A stretch of 64,000 nt of DNA from assembly GCA_036656795.1 (NCBI GenBank), contig JAVXHR010000004.1, positions 1 through 64,000 on the forward strand, read 5' to 3'. Origin of the DNA: CAUPWF01 sp036656795 (lineage in GTDB: Bacteria > Bacillota > Clostridia > Lachnospirales > Lachnospiraceae). The first letter of the stretch is position 1; each line of letters opens with the position of its first letter. The position numbers and the translations under genes are program-made. Of the stretch, positions 46,957-55,374 are shown in pieces. Below the pieces are notes generated by a model. That model did no database searches. It had not been told where the DNA came from and saw nothing but the letters and a program-made list of their open reading frames with translations.

Positions 46957-47424
46957 CTATCCTAGATTCTTCACTTTAAAGTCTCGTTGCGCCTCTCGTT
47001 TCTGGTCTTTCTTGGCAATATCTTCACGCTTATCATATAGCTTTTTCCCCTTGGCAAGACCAATCTCTACTTTTACAAGGCTTCCTTGAAAATATACTTT
47101 CAAAGGAACTAATGTCATGCCCTGTTCTTTCATCTTACTTTCCAATTTTCGAATCTCCGCCTTGTGTAATAATAATTTCTTTACTCTCAATGGGTCTTTA
47201 TTAAATATATTTCCTTTTTCATAAGGACTTACATGCATTCCATAGATATACATCTCGCCATGTTCAATGCGCACAAATGCCTCTTTGATACTGCCTTTTC
47301 CCATGCGTAATGATTTCACTTCTGTTCCGTGTAATGAGATTCCCGCTTCATAATTCTCCAAGATAAAAAAATCGTGATATGCTTTTTTATTATTCGCAAT
47401 TAATTTCCCCGGTGTCTTTGCCAT
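46957..47424 (-). CDS. smpB: SsrA-binding protein SmpB
   Basis: 155 residues from ATG at 47424 (MAKTPGKLIANNKKAYHDF) preceded by AGGAGG; a second upstream in-frame ATG is less likely. Conserved blocks: YEAGISLHGTEVKSLRMGKGS, GMHVSPYE, PLKVYFQGSLVKVEIGLAKGKKLYDKRE. It binds tmRNA and helps it enter the ribosome. The start overlaps the rnr end by 35 bases; ssrA follows. Confidence 0.98.
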   Translation of the reverse strand: MAKTPGKLIANNKKAYHDFFILENYEAGISLHGTEVKSLRMGKGSIKEAFVRIEHGEMYIYGMHVSPYEKGNIFNKDPLRVKKLLLHKAEIRKLESKMKEQGMTLVPLKVYFQGSLVKVEIGLAKGKKLYDKREDIAKKDQKREAQRDFKVKNLG

Positions 47425-49555
47425 CTTCAAACTCCTCCTTTGCTATCTCAAAATCAATCGTTCGCTGCATGTGGTCAGTTCCAAGGACTTTTACACAGAT
47501 TGCTTCTCCAAGCTTATATACATGTCCCAGATGTTCTCCTACCATCTCATAACGTTCTTCGTAATAGTTATAGTGATCATCTTTCATATTCGTCACATGA
47601 ACCAGTCCCTCAATTGTATTGGATAATTCTACATAAATTCCCCATTTGGTAATGCTTGATATGACTCCTTGGAATATCTCTCCAATGTGAGCATCCATAT
47701 ATTCAACTTTTTTCAGTTTAATTGTTTCTCGCTCTGCTTCTTCTGCACGACGTTCCGTCTCACTGGCATGTTTCGTTACTTCCGGTAGAATTTTCCCATA
47801 ATGTGCAATCCGTGAATCATTCATACGTCCTCGTAGATTCTCTTTAATAATCCGATGAATCTGCAAATCAGGATATCGGCGAATAGGTGATGTAAAATGC
47901 GTATAGTACGTGGTTGCAAGTCCAAAATGTCCTGTATTCTCCTGAGTATATCGGGCCTGCTTCATAGAACGAAGTGCCAGTCTACTAATGAGCGCTTCTT
48001 CATTGGTATCTTCCACTGTACTCAATAATTTTTGAATCTCTTTTGGTCGAATTTCATTGGGACCAATATGCATGGAATATCCGAAATTATTGATAAATAT
48101 TGCTAGTTTCTTAATCTTTTCTTCATCAGGTGCTTCATGGGTACGATATACAAATGGTAACTCCTGCCAGAAATAATCTTCCGCTACGGTTTCATTTGCA
48201 AGTAACATAAAATCTTCTATAATCTTGGTTGCTATGTTTCTATCATAAGGTTCAATATTGATTGGTTTTCCTTTCTCATCTAGGATCATCTTGGTCTCCG
48301 GAAAATCGAAATCAATAGATCCACGATTTTTTCGTTTCTTTCGTAAAATCCCGGCCAATTCTTCCATCAATTCAAACATCGGTACCAATTTATGATATCG
48401 GGTTCTTTCCACAGTGTCTTGATCTGTCAAAATTTTCTTTACACTGGTATAAGTCATTCGTTCATCAACACAGATTACTGTTTCCGCAATCTGATGATCT
48501 GTCACTTCCCCTTTCGAATCAATGGTCATAATACAACTAAGTGCCAGACGATCTGCTCCTGCATTTAACGAACAGATTCCATTGGATAGTTTATGAGGCA
48601 GCATAGGAATTACGCGATCTACAAGATATACACTTGTCCCTCGCTCATAAGCTTCATGATCTAATGCACTGTTTTCCTGCACATAATTTGTCACATCTGC
48701 AATGTGTACTCCCAGCTTATACTCTTCCCCTATCTTCGTAATTGAGATTGCATCGTCTAAATCTTTTGCATCTTCTCCATCAATGGTAACCATCTCCCAA
48801 TTGCGAAGATCCATACGTCCTGCCATGTCTGCACTACTTACTTCTTCCGATATACGTGCTACTTGGTTCATGACTTTTTCTCCAAATTCAACAGGTAACT
48901 CATATCCTTTTACTATGGACATAATATCGGTTCCCGGATCATTTTGATGACCAATAATTTCTACAATCTTACCCTCTGGTTTCTTATCTTGCCCACCGTA
49001 AGAAGTCAGTTCTACTACCACCTTATGTCCTGATACTGCCCCTTTTGAACGCTCTAATGGGATAAAAATATCCTGAATAAATCTTTGATTATCCGGAACC
49101 ACAAACCCAAAATGTTTACTTTGTTGGTAAAGTCCCACTAAGTTTGTAGTACGATGTTCTAATATCTTGACTATCTTGCCCTCTTGTCGTCTTCCCTCAG
49201 GAGCACTTTTAATGACAACTTCTACTTGATCTCCATGAAATGCACCATTTCTATCATCTTCCGAAATAAAGATATCTTGGTCCGCATCTTCAATTATTAC
49301 AAACCCAAAACCTCTGGCATTAGCTTGATACGTTCCTACCAGCCCTTTTGCCTCACCTTTAATATATTTTCCTTTTTGTGATACGTATACCTTGCCTTCT
49401 GTTTCTAAAGAGTCCATCACTGCTTTAAGCTCACCACGTTGTTCTTTTGGAACCTGCAATAGAATTGCAAGCTCTTTCAACTTCATAGGAACATAGAATT
49501 CATCACAGATAAACTCGTAGATAACTTGTTTCCTTTTTTCAAATGTCTTGTCCAT
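47390..49555 (-). CDS. rnr: Ribonuclease R
   Basis: 721 residues. N-terminal helix-turn-helix and cold-shock-like domains, RNB catalytic domain with DGEDAKDLDDAISI (near 265), GSIDFDFPETKMIL, HFTSPIRRYPDLQIHR, and C-terminal S1 domain. It degrades structured RNA and, with tmRNA, non-stop mRNA. Order secG-rnr-smpB-ssrA is the conserved arrangement. A hairpin lies between secG and rnr. Confidence 0.97.
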   Translation of the reverse strand: MDKTFEKRKQVIYEFICDEFYVPMKLKELAILLQVPKEQRGELKAVMDSLETEGKVYVSQKGKYIKGEAKGLVGTYQANARGFGFVIIEDADQDIFISEDDRNGAFHGDQVEVVIKSAPEGRRQEGKIVKILEHRTTNLVGLYQQSKHFGFVVPDNQRFIQDIFIPLERSKGAVSGHKVVVELTSYGGQDKKPEGKIVEIIGHQNDPGTDIMSIVKGYELPVEFGEKVMNQVARISEEVSSADMAGRMDLRNWEMVTIDGEDAKDLDDAISITKIGEEYKLGVHIADVTNYVQENSALDHEAYERGTSVYLVDRVIPMLPHKLSNGICSLNAGADRLALSCIMTIDSKGEVTDHQIAETVICVDERMTYTSVKKILTDQDTVERTRYHKLVPMFELMEELAGILRKKRKNRGSIDFDFPETKMILDEKGKPINIEPYDRNIATKIIEDFMLLANETVAEDYFWQELPFVYRTHEAPDEEKIKKLAIFINNFGYSMHIGPNEIRPKEIQKLLSTVEDTNEEALISRLALRSMKQARYTQENTGHFGLATTYYTHFTSPIRRYPDLQIHRIIKENLRGRMNDSRIAHYGKILPEVTKHASETERRAEEAERETIKLKKVEYMDAHIGEIFQGVISSITKWGIYVELSNTIEGLVHVTNMKDDHYNYYEERYEMVGEHLGHVYKLGEAICVKVLGTDHMQRTIDFEIAKEEFEDGKDTGEINCE

Positions 49556-49598
49556 TCTATTGATTTCCTTTCTTGTATCTAATTATGAATAATATAAA

Positions 49599-49625
49599 GG
49601 AACACTCTATCTTATAGAGTGTTCC
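49599..49625 (-). terminator. Hairpin between secG and rnr
   Basis: 12-bp perfect stem GGAACACTCTAT / ATAGAGTGTTCC with a 3-base loop, T-poor on the downstream side; probably a partial terminator or a processing site. Confidence 0.6.
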
Positions 49626-49648
49626 CGCGTGTACATTCTTCAGTCTTC

Positions 49649-49891
49649 TTAAGCAAATACTTTCAAATTAAGTACTGCCGCTAACACGATAAATAAAATA
49701 GCCAAGAATTTTGTAGACTTGACCAAAGCACCTTCCATAGAACGTCCTTTGTTCTGACCCCAGTACGTATCAGCCGCTCCACTAATTGTTCCAAGCCCTG
49801 CCGACTTTCCTTCTTGAAGTAATACGATTGCTGTCAATGCGATACAGTCTATTGCAAATAAAATTGTAATTACTATTTTTAAAATGTCCAT
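49649..49891 (-). CDS. secG: Preprotein translocase subunit SecG
   Basis: 80 residues, two membrane segments (about 2-24 and 54-78) with the family block VLLQEGKSAGLGTISGAADTYWGQNKGRS between them. Accessory part of the SecYEG export channel. GTAGGAGGTG site before the ATG. It lies after eno and before rnr. Confidence 0.95.
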   Translation of the reverse strand: MDILKIVITILFAIDCIALTAIVLLQEGKSAGLGTISGAADTYWGQNKGRSMEGALVKSTKFLAILFIVLAAVLNLKVFA

Positions 49892-49966
49892 TACGTTACA
49901 CCTCCTACGAATAAAACCATACTTATACTACCATGGTTTGAATGAAATGACAAGAGGTTTTTGTGT

Positions 49967-51265
49967 TTATAACCATGGATTTACATACTCAGATATATCC
50001 CCTATCTTCTCTTCTATTCGAAGTAGTTGATTATATTTTGCCACTCGTTCCGATCTGCAAGGGGCTCCCGCCTTGATTTGTCCTGTGCGAAATGCTACCG
50101 CTAAGTCCGCAATAAAACTATCTTCTGTTTCCCCCGAACGATGAGAAACAATGGTATGATACCCTGCCTGTTTTGCCATTGTGATAGCATTTATCGCTTC
50201 TGTCAGCGTTCCTATCTGATTCACTTTAATGAGGATTGCGTTAGCTACATGCTGTTCAATCCCTTTTTTCAATCGTCTTGTATTGGTTACAAAAAGATCG
50301 TCCCCAACCAGTTGTATTTCTTGTCCCATACGAGTTGTTAATAACTCCCAACCGTCCCAGTCTTCTTCATCTAGTGGATCTTCAATAGATAAAATTGGAT
50401 ATTCACTAATTAAATCTTCATAATAGTCAATAAGCTCTTCTGTCGAGCGAGAAATCTTATGTCCATGCATCTTACCTTCTCCCTCAAAGGAATAGCGCCC
50501 CGTTTTTTTATCATATAGTTCAGTGGCCGCTACATCTAACGCAAAGCCTATCTGTGTTCCCTCTTGATATCCCGCCTCATGTATAGCATCTACCATAAGT
50601 TGTAACGCTTCTTTTGCGTCCGGTAAATTTGGAGCAAATCCCCCTTCATCTCCTACTCCTGTATGAAGCCCTCTCTGTTGAAGTATCTTTTTTAATGCAT
50701 GATAAGTTTCTGCACACATCTGCAATCCTTCTGCAAAGGTCGCTGCACCTATTGGCATAATCATAAATTCCTGTATATCAATTGTATTATCCGCATGTTT
50801 TCCACCATTCAAGATATTCATCATCGGTACTGGCATCTTGGTACTGTGAATACCACCTAGATATGCATACAAAGGCATGTGAAGTGCCTTTGCCGCAGTT
50901 CTTGCTACTGCCATTGAGATACCAAGTGTTGCATTTGCCCCCAGATAACTTTTATTAGAAGTTCTGTCTATCTTTAAAAGCAATGAATCAATAAATGCTT
51001 GTTCATATATATTTACCCCTATAATTTCTCGCGCAATAATTGTATTTACATGGTCGACCGCTTTTTGTACGCCCATTCCACTATATCGTTTTTCTTCATC
51101 TCTTAGTTCCACTGCCTCGTATTGACCTGTAGATGCTCCTGAGGGAACCGCTGCTCTCCCAAGATATTTCCCGTCCGCTAACACTTCCACTTCTATCGTA
51201 GGATTTCCTCGTGAATCGAGAATTTCTCTTGCGTACACATCGGTAATTGGTAAAAAATTATACAT
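49967..51265 (-). CDS. eno: Enolase
   Basis: 432 residues from ATG at 51265; an ATG three codons earlier touches AAGGAGG with no spacing and is unlikely. Glycolytic conversion of 2-phosphoglycerate to PEP. Motifs: AREILDSRGNPTIEVEV, GDEGGFAPN, SIEDPLDEEDWDGW, and VSHRSGETEDSFIADLAVA. Precedes secG on the same strand. Confidence 0.98.
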   Translation of the reverse strand: MYNFLPITDVYAREILDSRGNPTIEVEVLADGKYLGRAAVPSGASTGQYEAVELRDEEKRYSGMGVQKAVDHVNTIIAREIIGVNIYEQAFIDSLLLKIDRTSNKSYLGANATLGISMAVARTAAKALHMPLYAYLGGIHSTKMPVPMMNILNGGKHADNTIDIQEFMIMPIGAATFAEGLQMCAETYHALKKILQQRGLHTGVGDEGGFAPNLPDAKEALQLMVDAIHEAGYQEGTQIGFALDVAATELYDKKTGRYSFEGEGKMHGHKISRSTEELIDYYEDLISEYPILSIEDPLDEEDWDGWELLTTRMGQEIQLVGDDLFVTNTRRLKKGIEQHVANAILIKVNQIGTLTEAINAITMAKQAGYHTIVSHRSGETEDSFIADLAVAFRTGQIKAGAPCRSERVAKYNQLLRIEEKIGDISEYVNPWL

Positions 51266-51320
51266 ATTTCTCATCCTCCTTCATGAATCCTATTATTACC
51301 CGAATTTATATTCTAATGCG

Positions 51321-51349
51321 TTGACTTTTTAGAATGATAGCGTTACAAT
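51321..51349 (+). promoter_or_regulatory. Sigma-A promoter for the second YitT gene
   Basis: TTGACT (51321-51326), 17 bases, TACAAT (51344-51349) on the plus strand, about 50 bases before the YitT start at 51399. Shares the intergenic region with the head of eno. Confidence 0.75.
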
Positions 51350-51398
51350 CGAATGGACTTAATTTAAACAAGTCAAAAAAATAATGAGGAATTTATCA

Positions 51399-52241
51399 AT
51401 GAAAGCAAAATTAAAAACTTTTTTTACACTGACAATTAGTATCTTAATCATGGCTTTTGGAGTCTATTTTTTCAAGTTTGCCAACAACTTTGCTTTTGGT
51501 GGAATTACCGGACTTGCCATTATTGTTTCTCAGACAGGCCTTGTATCTGCAAGTGATTTTAACTTTGTAGTGAGCATGTTGTTATTATTGTTGGGGTTTT
51601 TATTTTTAGGAAGAAAATTTGGATTAAAAACAGCTTATTGCAGTACACTTCTATCTGTTGGAATCTCCGTATTATCACGCATGTTTCCTATGGCACATCC
51701 ATTAACCGATCAGCCTATGTTGGAACTTGTATTTGCAATTGCACTTCCATCTTTTGCATCTGCAATTCTATTTAATGTTGGTGCTTCCAGTGGTGGTACC
51801 GATATTATTGCAATGATTCTCAAGAAATATACCAGCGTCAATATCGGCCGGGCACTTTTAATTACTAATGTTTTTATTACTGTTGCCAGTATATTTGTGC
51901 TAGATACGAAAACAGCGCTTTACTCATTTGTAGGATTAGCTATTAGCTCTTTTATGATTGATAACTTTATCGAAGGCTTTAATCTTTCCAAATACTTCAA
52001 TGTAGTCTGTAGTGACCCTGACCCCATCTGTGATTTTATTGTAAACGAACTGCATCGTGGTGCTACCATATGTGATGCACGAGGTGCATTCTCAGGAGAG
52101 CCCAAGTATATTGTCTATACTGCTTTGAATCGTCCACAGGCAATTAAATTAAGAAACTTTATTAAACAACAAGACCCTGAAGCCTTTATCTTGATTTCCA
52201 ATACCAGTGAAATCATCGGAAAGGGATTCCACAATGTATAA
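51399..52241 (+). CDS. YitT-family membrane protein (second copy)
   Basis: About 280 residues from ATG at 51399 (MKAKLKTFFTLTISIL), with GAGG upstream; a nearer upstream ATG lacks spacing. One of only two plus-strand genes. Five or six membrane segments, the family block GASSGGTDIIAMILKKY, and a C-terminal DUF2179 domain (DFIVNELHRGATICDARGAFSGE, ...TSEIIGKGF). Paralogue of the protein at 23.0-23.9 kb. Function unknown. Confidence 0.9.
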   Translation: MKAKLKTFFTLTISILIMAFGVYFFKFANNFAFGGITGLAIIVSQTGLVSASDFNFVVSMLLLLLGFLFLGRKFGLKTAYCSTLLSVGISVLSRMFPMAHPLTDQPMLELVFAIALPSFASAILFNVGASSGGTDIIAMILKKYTSVNIGRALLITNVFITVASIFVLDTKTALYSFVGLAISSFMIDNFIEGFNLSKYFNVVCSDPDPICDFIVNELHRGATICDARGAFSGEPKYIVYTALNRPQAIKLRNFIKQQDPEAFILISNTSEIIGKGFHNV

Positions 52242-52297
52242 CTTAATAAAAACTGTGCAGGAATAAGATCGTGAATTTCAAATATCTGTCTGCATCA

Positions 52298-52325
52298 AAA
52301 AAGGACATGTTGCCATGTCCTTTTT
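52298..52325. terminator. Bidirectional terminator between convergent genes
   Basis: Stem AAAAAGGACATG / CATGTCCTTTTT with loop TTGC; T/A tracts on both sides. It separates yitT (+) from the FAD-dehydrogenase gene (-). Confidence 0.9.
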
Positions 52326-52334
52326 AATTTTCTG

Positions 52335-53738
52335 TTATGTCGTGCGTGGTTCCAACTGTCGTCCCATAAGCACTCCCATAACTGATGCCATCATCAATCC
52401 TCTGGTCCAGCCACTGGAATCTCCCAGACAATGAAGTCCTTTAATATTTGTATTAAAATCAGTATCCATCTTTACTTTATTACTATAAAACTTGAGCTCC
52501 GGTGAATATAGTAAGGTTTCCGTCCCGGCAAATCCCGGCACTACATGGTCTACAGCCTGTATAAAATTAATGATATTTATCATCGCTCTATATGGCATAG
52601 CTGCCGTAATATCCCCTGCTACCGCATCCGGCAGTGTTGGTTTTAGATTGGATTGACTTAGTTCTTTCTCCCATGTTCTCTTACCATCTAGGATATCTCC
52701 ATATCGTTGTACTAAGATATGCCCCGCACCTAACATATTTGTTAATTCTCCAATCTTCTGTGCATATTCAATTGGTTGATTAAACGGCTCTGTAAAATTA
52801 TGAGAACACAGAATCGCCAAATTAGTATTATTAGATTTTAATTCTTTATAAGAATGTCCATTTACCACTGCTAGATCATTGTCATAATTTTCCTGACTTA
52901 CAAATCCACCCGGATTCTGGCAAAATGTACGTACCTTATTCTTAAACGGATTGGGATATCCGATTAATTTAGATTCATACAATACGTTATTTACATCTTC
53001 CATAATTTCATTTCTAACTTCTACACGTACCCCGATATCAACAGTTCCCGGTTTATGTGCAATCTCATATTTTGCACAGATTCGCTCCAGCCAATCTGCC
53101 CCTCTTCGTCCTGTGGCAATAATCACATTCTCCGCTAGAATTTCTTCCTGGGATTTTGCTCCGTTCGTAGGTTCGACAATCACACCCTTACAGATGGTAT
53201 CCTGTAAGATAAGATCAGAACATTGATATCCAAATTTAATCTCAATCCCTGCTTGAATTAGATATTCTTGAATGGAATAATATATCTCCTGAGCCTTTTC
53301 TGTTCCAAGATGTCTAATTGGGCAATCTACAAGTTTTAGTCCTGCTTGAATTGCTCTTTTCCGAATATCTTTTACTTTTTCCCCTTGGTTAAGCCCTTCA
53401 ATATGCGCATCTGCTCCAAATTCGAGATATATCCGATCTGTATAATCGATCATCTCTTGGGCAAAGTCTGCTCCAATCAATTCTGGAAGCTCTCCCCCCA
53501 CTTCGTAACTGAGAGATAATTTCCCATCTGAAAATGCTCCTGCACCTGAAAACCCCGTTGTAATATTACAAGGTTTACAATTCACACATTTCTTTGTTGT
53601 TACTTTGGGGCATCTCCTATCTTGAATCCTGCTCCCTTTTTCTATCATAAGAATCTTTTGCTTACTTTTGTTTCGGACCATTTCTAACGCTGTAAATATA
53701 CCTGCCGGTCCGGCTCCAATAATGATTACATCATACAT
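52335..53738 (-). CDS. FAD-dependent dehydrogenase (COG2509-like), riboswitch controlled
   Basis: 467 residues from ATG at 53738 (MYDVIIIGAGPAGIFTALEMVR), with AGGAGG before it. N-terminal FAD site; a four-Cys-like stretch CPKVTTKKCVNCKPC near 58-70; GFSGAGAFSDGKL; VIIATGRRGADWLERI; and near the end LHCLGDSSGWTRGLMMASVMG. The pattern matches the uncharacterised 'FAD-dependent dehydrogenases' family. Substrate is unknown. A guanine-class purine riboswitch precedes it, linking it to purine levels. Confidence 0.85.
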   Translation of the reverse strand: MYDVIIIGAGPAGIFTALEMVRNKSKQKILMIEKGSRIQDRRCPKVTTKKCVNCKPCNITTGFSGAGAFSDGKLSLSYEVGGELPELIGADFAQEMIDYTDRIYLEFGADAHIEGLNQGEKVKDIRKRAIQAGLKLVDCPIRHLGTEKAQEIYYSIQEYLIQAGIEIKFGYQCSDLILQDTICKGVIVEPTNGAKSQEEILAENVIIATGRRGADWLERICAKYEIAHKPGTVDIGVRVEVRNEIMEDVNNVLYESKLIGYPNPFKNKVRTFCQNPGGFVSQENYDNDLAVVNGHSYKELKSNNTNLAILCSHNFTEPFNQPIEYAQKIGELTNMLGAGHILVQRYGDILDGKRTWEKELSQSNLKPTLPDAVAGDITAAMPYRAMINIINFIQAVDHVVPGFAGTETLLYSPELKFYSNKVKMDTDFNTNIKGLHCLGDSSGWTRGLMMASVMGVLMGRQLEPRTT

Positions 53739-53761
53739 CTTGTTTCCTCCTTTTGGACAAT

Positions 53762-53795
53762 AAAAAATACCAACTCCCACTCAAAATAGTATAGA
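53762..53795 (-). promoter_or_regulatory. Probable expression platform of the purine riboswitch
   Basis: On the minus strand AGTTGGTA (53768-53775) followed by six T residues is perfectly complementary to TACCAACT (53834-53841) in the aptamer P3/J2-3. A smaller hairpin (CTCTATACT with AGTGGGAG) precedes it. This suggests mutually exclusive structures and termination control; the direction (ON or OFF) is unresolved. Confidence 0.55.
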
Positions 53796-53811
53796 GACTC
53801 CTTAACGGAAA

Positions 53812-53875
53812 ACCTATAGTCAACTGATGCGGCAGTTGGTAGAAACATTCAACCATTCTTTGAATTTATATACGT
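53812..53875 (-). ncRNA. Purine riboswitch aptamer, guanine type
   Basis: GTTTCTACC is exact for J2/3. P2 UUCAA/UUGAA closes loop AGAAUGG; P3 AACUG/CAGUU closes CCGCAU, giving the GG-CC loop-loop contact. P1 pairs around ACGUAUA/UAUAGGU with one mismatch. GACTAT at J3/1 gives C74, the guanine/hypoxanthine class (adenine types have U). It lies between glmM and the FAD-dehydrogenase. Confidence 0.85.
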
Positions 53876-53887
53876 ATATCCTCTATA

Positions 53888-53916
53888 ATAGTACATGATG
53901 ATATGGTCCGGGTCAA
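53888..53916 (-). promoter_or_regulatory. Sigma-A promoter of the riboswitch-FAD gene
   Basis: TTGACC (53911-53916), 17 bases, TACTAT (53888-53893) on the minus strand, directly after the glmM stop; puts the start site just ahead of the aptamer. Confidence 0.75.
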
Positions 53917-53923
53917 GTAATAT

Positions 53924-55270
53924 TTAAGATATCATTAGCCCTTCTTCTTTCATCACTGTAACGACTTGCTTTACATATTGGGCACATAACTCGTCCGTAG
54001 CCGCTTCCACCATTACCCGAATAACAGGCTCCGTTCCACTTTCTCTAACTAAGATACGTCCATCATCTCCTAATGCCCTTGCTACAGCATCAATTGCTTC
54101 TACGACCCTTTGGTTTTCCCTTGCAAGCTTCTTATCCGATACCCGAACATTCTGCAATAATTGTGGGTATATCTTTACTTCTTCTGATAATTTTGCAAGA
54201 CTTTGTTTCTTTTCCAAAATAACTTCCATTACAAGAAGCGATGTTAGAATACCATCTCCTGTTGTTGCATGTTTACTAAAGATAATATGTCCAGACTGTT
54301 CTCCACCAAGCGAATAATTGTTTTGAACCATATTCTCATACACGTATTTATCTCCAACTGCCGTCTTCTGATACTTAATACCGGCTCTATCACATGCCTT
54401 ATAAAGACCCAGATTAGACATAATAGTAGTGACAATCATATTATCATTTAGACGCCCTTGCTCTTTTAAATATTTTCCACATACATACAGAATCAAATCA
54501 CCATCTACTACTTCGCCATTCTCATCTACAGCAATACATCGGTCTGCATCTCCATCATATGCAAATGCAACATCTAATTTTTTCTCTTTAACAAAATTCT
54601 GTAATACTTCAATGTGAGTAGACCCACAATTCTTATTGATATTTGTTCCATCAGGTTCATTGTTAATTACATAAGTCTTAGCACCTAGGGCATCATATAC
54701 ACTCTTTGCAATTGCGAATGCACTTCCGTTAGAGCAATCAAGTCCCACACGCATATCTTCAAATGAACGAGTCGCCAATGAGATAAGATGACCAATATAT
54801 CGGTTACGTCCTGCCGCATAATCAATCGTTCTACCTATTGCTTCTTGTTTTGCAAGTGGAATCTCCTCCACCTCTCCATCAATATATGCTTCTACCTTGT
54901 CTTCTACTTCTGATTCAAGTTTATGCCCTTTTCCGTTAATTACTTTAATTCCATTATCATAAAATGCATTATGACTTGCAGAAATCATAATTCCACAATC
55001 AAAGTCTTCCGTACGCGTGACATAAGACACACTTGGAGTCGTTGTTACATGTAGAAGATATGCATCTGCTCCTGAAGCTGTCAATCCTGCAACCAATGCA
55101 TATTCAAACATATAACTGCTTCTTCTTGTATCTTTTCCAATTACAATACGTGCCTTATGCTCTTGCCCATAATACCAGCCAAGATATCTCCCTACTTTAA
55201 ACGCATGTTCTACTGTTAATACTTCATTAGCTTCTCCCCGAAAACCATCGGTTCCAAAATATTTTCCCAT
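53924..55270 (-). CDS. glmM: Phosphoglucosamine mutase
   Basis: 448 residues. Converts glucosamine-6-P to glucosamine-1-P for peptidoglycan. MGKYFGTDGFRGEAN, ISASHNAFYDNGIK (phosphoserine near 100), AYDGDADRCIAVDENG, GGEQSGHIIF and RESGTEPVIRVMVE. It lies between the FAD gene and the AICAR transformylase with its own promoter at 55339-55367. Confidence 0.97.
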   Translation of the reverse strand: MGKYFGTDGFRGEANEVLTVEHAFKVGRYLGWYYGQEHKARIVIGKDTRRSSYMFEYALVAGLTASGADAYLLHVTTTPSVSYVTRTEDFDCGIMISASHNAFYDNGIKVINGKGHKLESEVEDKVEAYIDGEVEEIPLAKQEAIGRTIDYAAGRNRYIGHLISLATRSFEDMRVGLDCSNGSAFAIAKSVYDALGAKTYVINNEPDGTNINKNCGSTHIEVLQNFVKEKKLDVAFAYDGDADRCIAVDENGEVVDGDLILYVCGKYLKEQGRLNDNMIVTTIMSNLGLYKACDRAGIKYQKTAVGDKYVYENMVQNNYSLGGEQSGHIIFSKHATTGDGILTSLLVMEVILEKKQSLAKLSEEVKIYPQLLQNVRVSDKKLARENQRVVEAIDAVARALGDDGRILVRESGTEPVIRVMVEAATDELCAQYVKQVVTVMKEEGLMIS

Positions 55271-55338
55271 TTTAATTCTCCCTTGGTCTTTTGACTTATT
55301 GACCGTTTTTTTTGCACAATCAGTTTTTTTACTTTGTT

Positions 55339-55367
55339 ATTATATACGGTTTTAGGAAAATATACAA
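55339..55367 (-). promoter_or_regulatory. Promoter of glmM
   Basis: TTGTAT (55362-55367), 17 bases, TATAAT (55339-55344) on the minus strand, about 70 bases before the glmM ATG. Confidence 0.6.
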
Positions 55368-55374
55368 CTATTTT

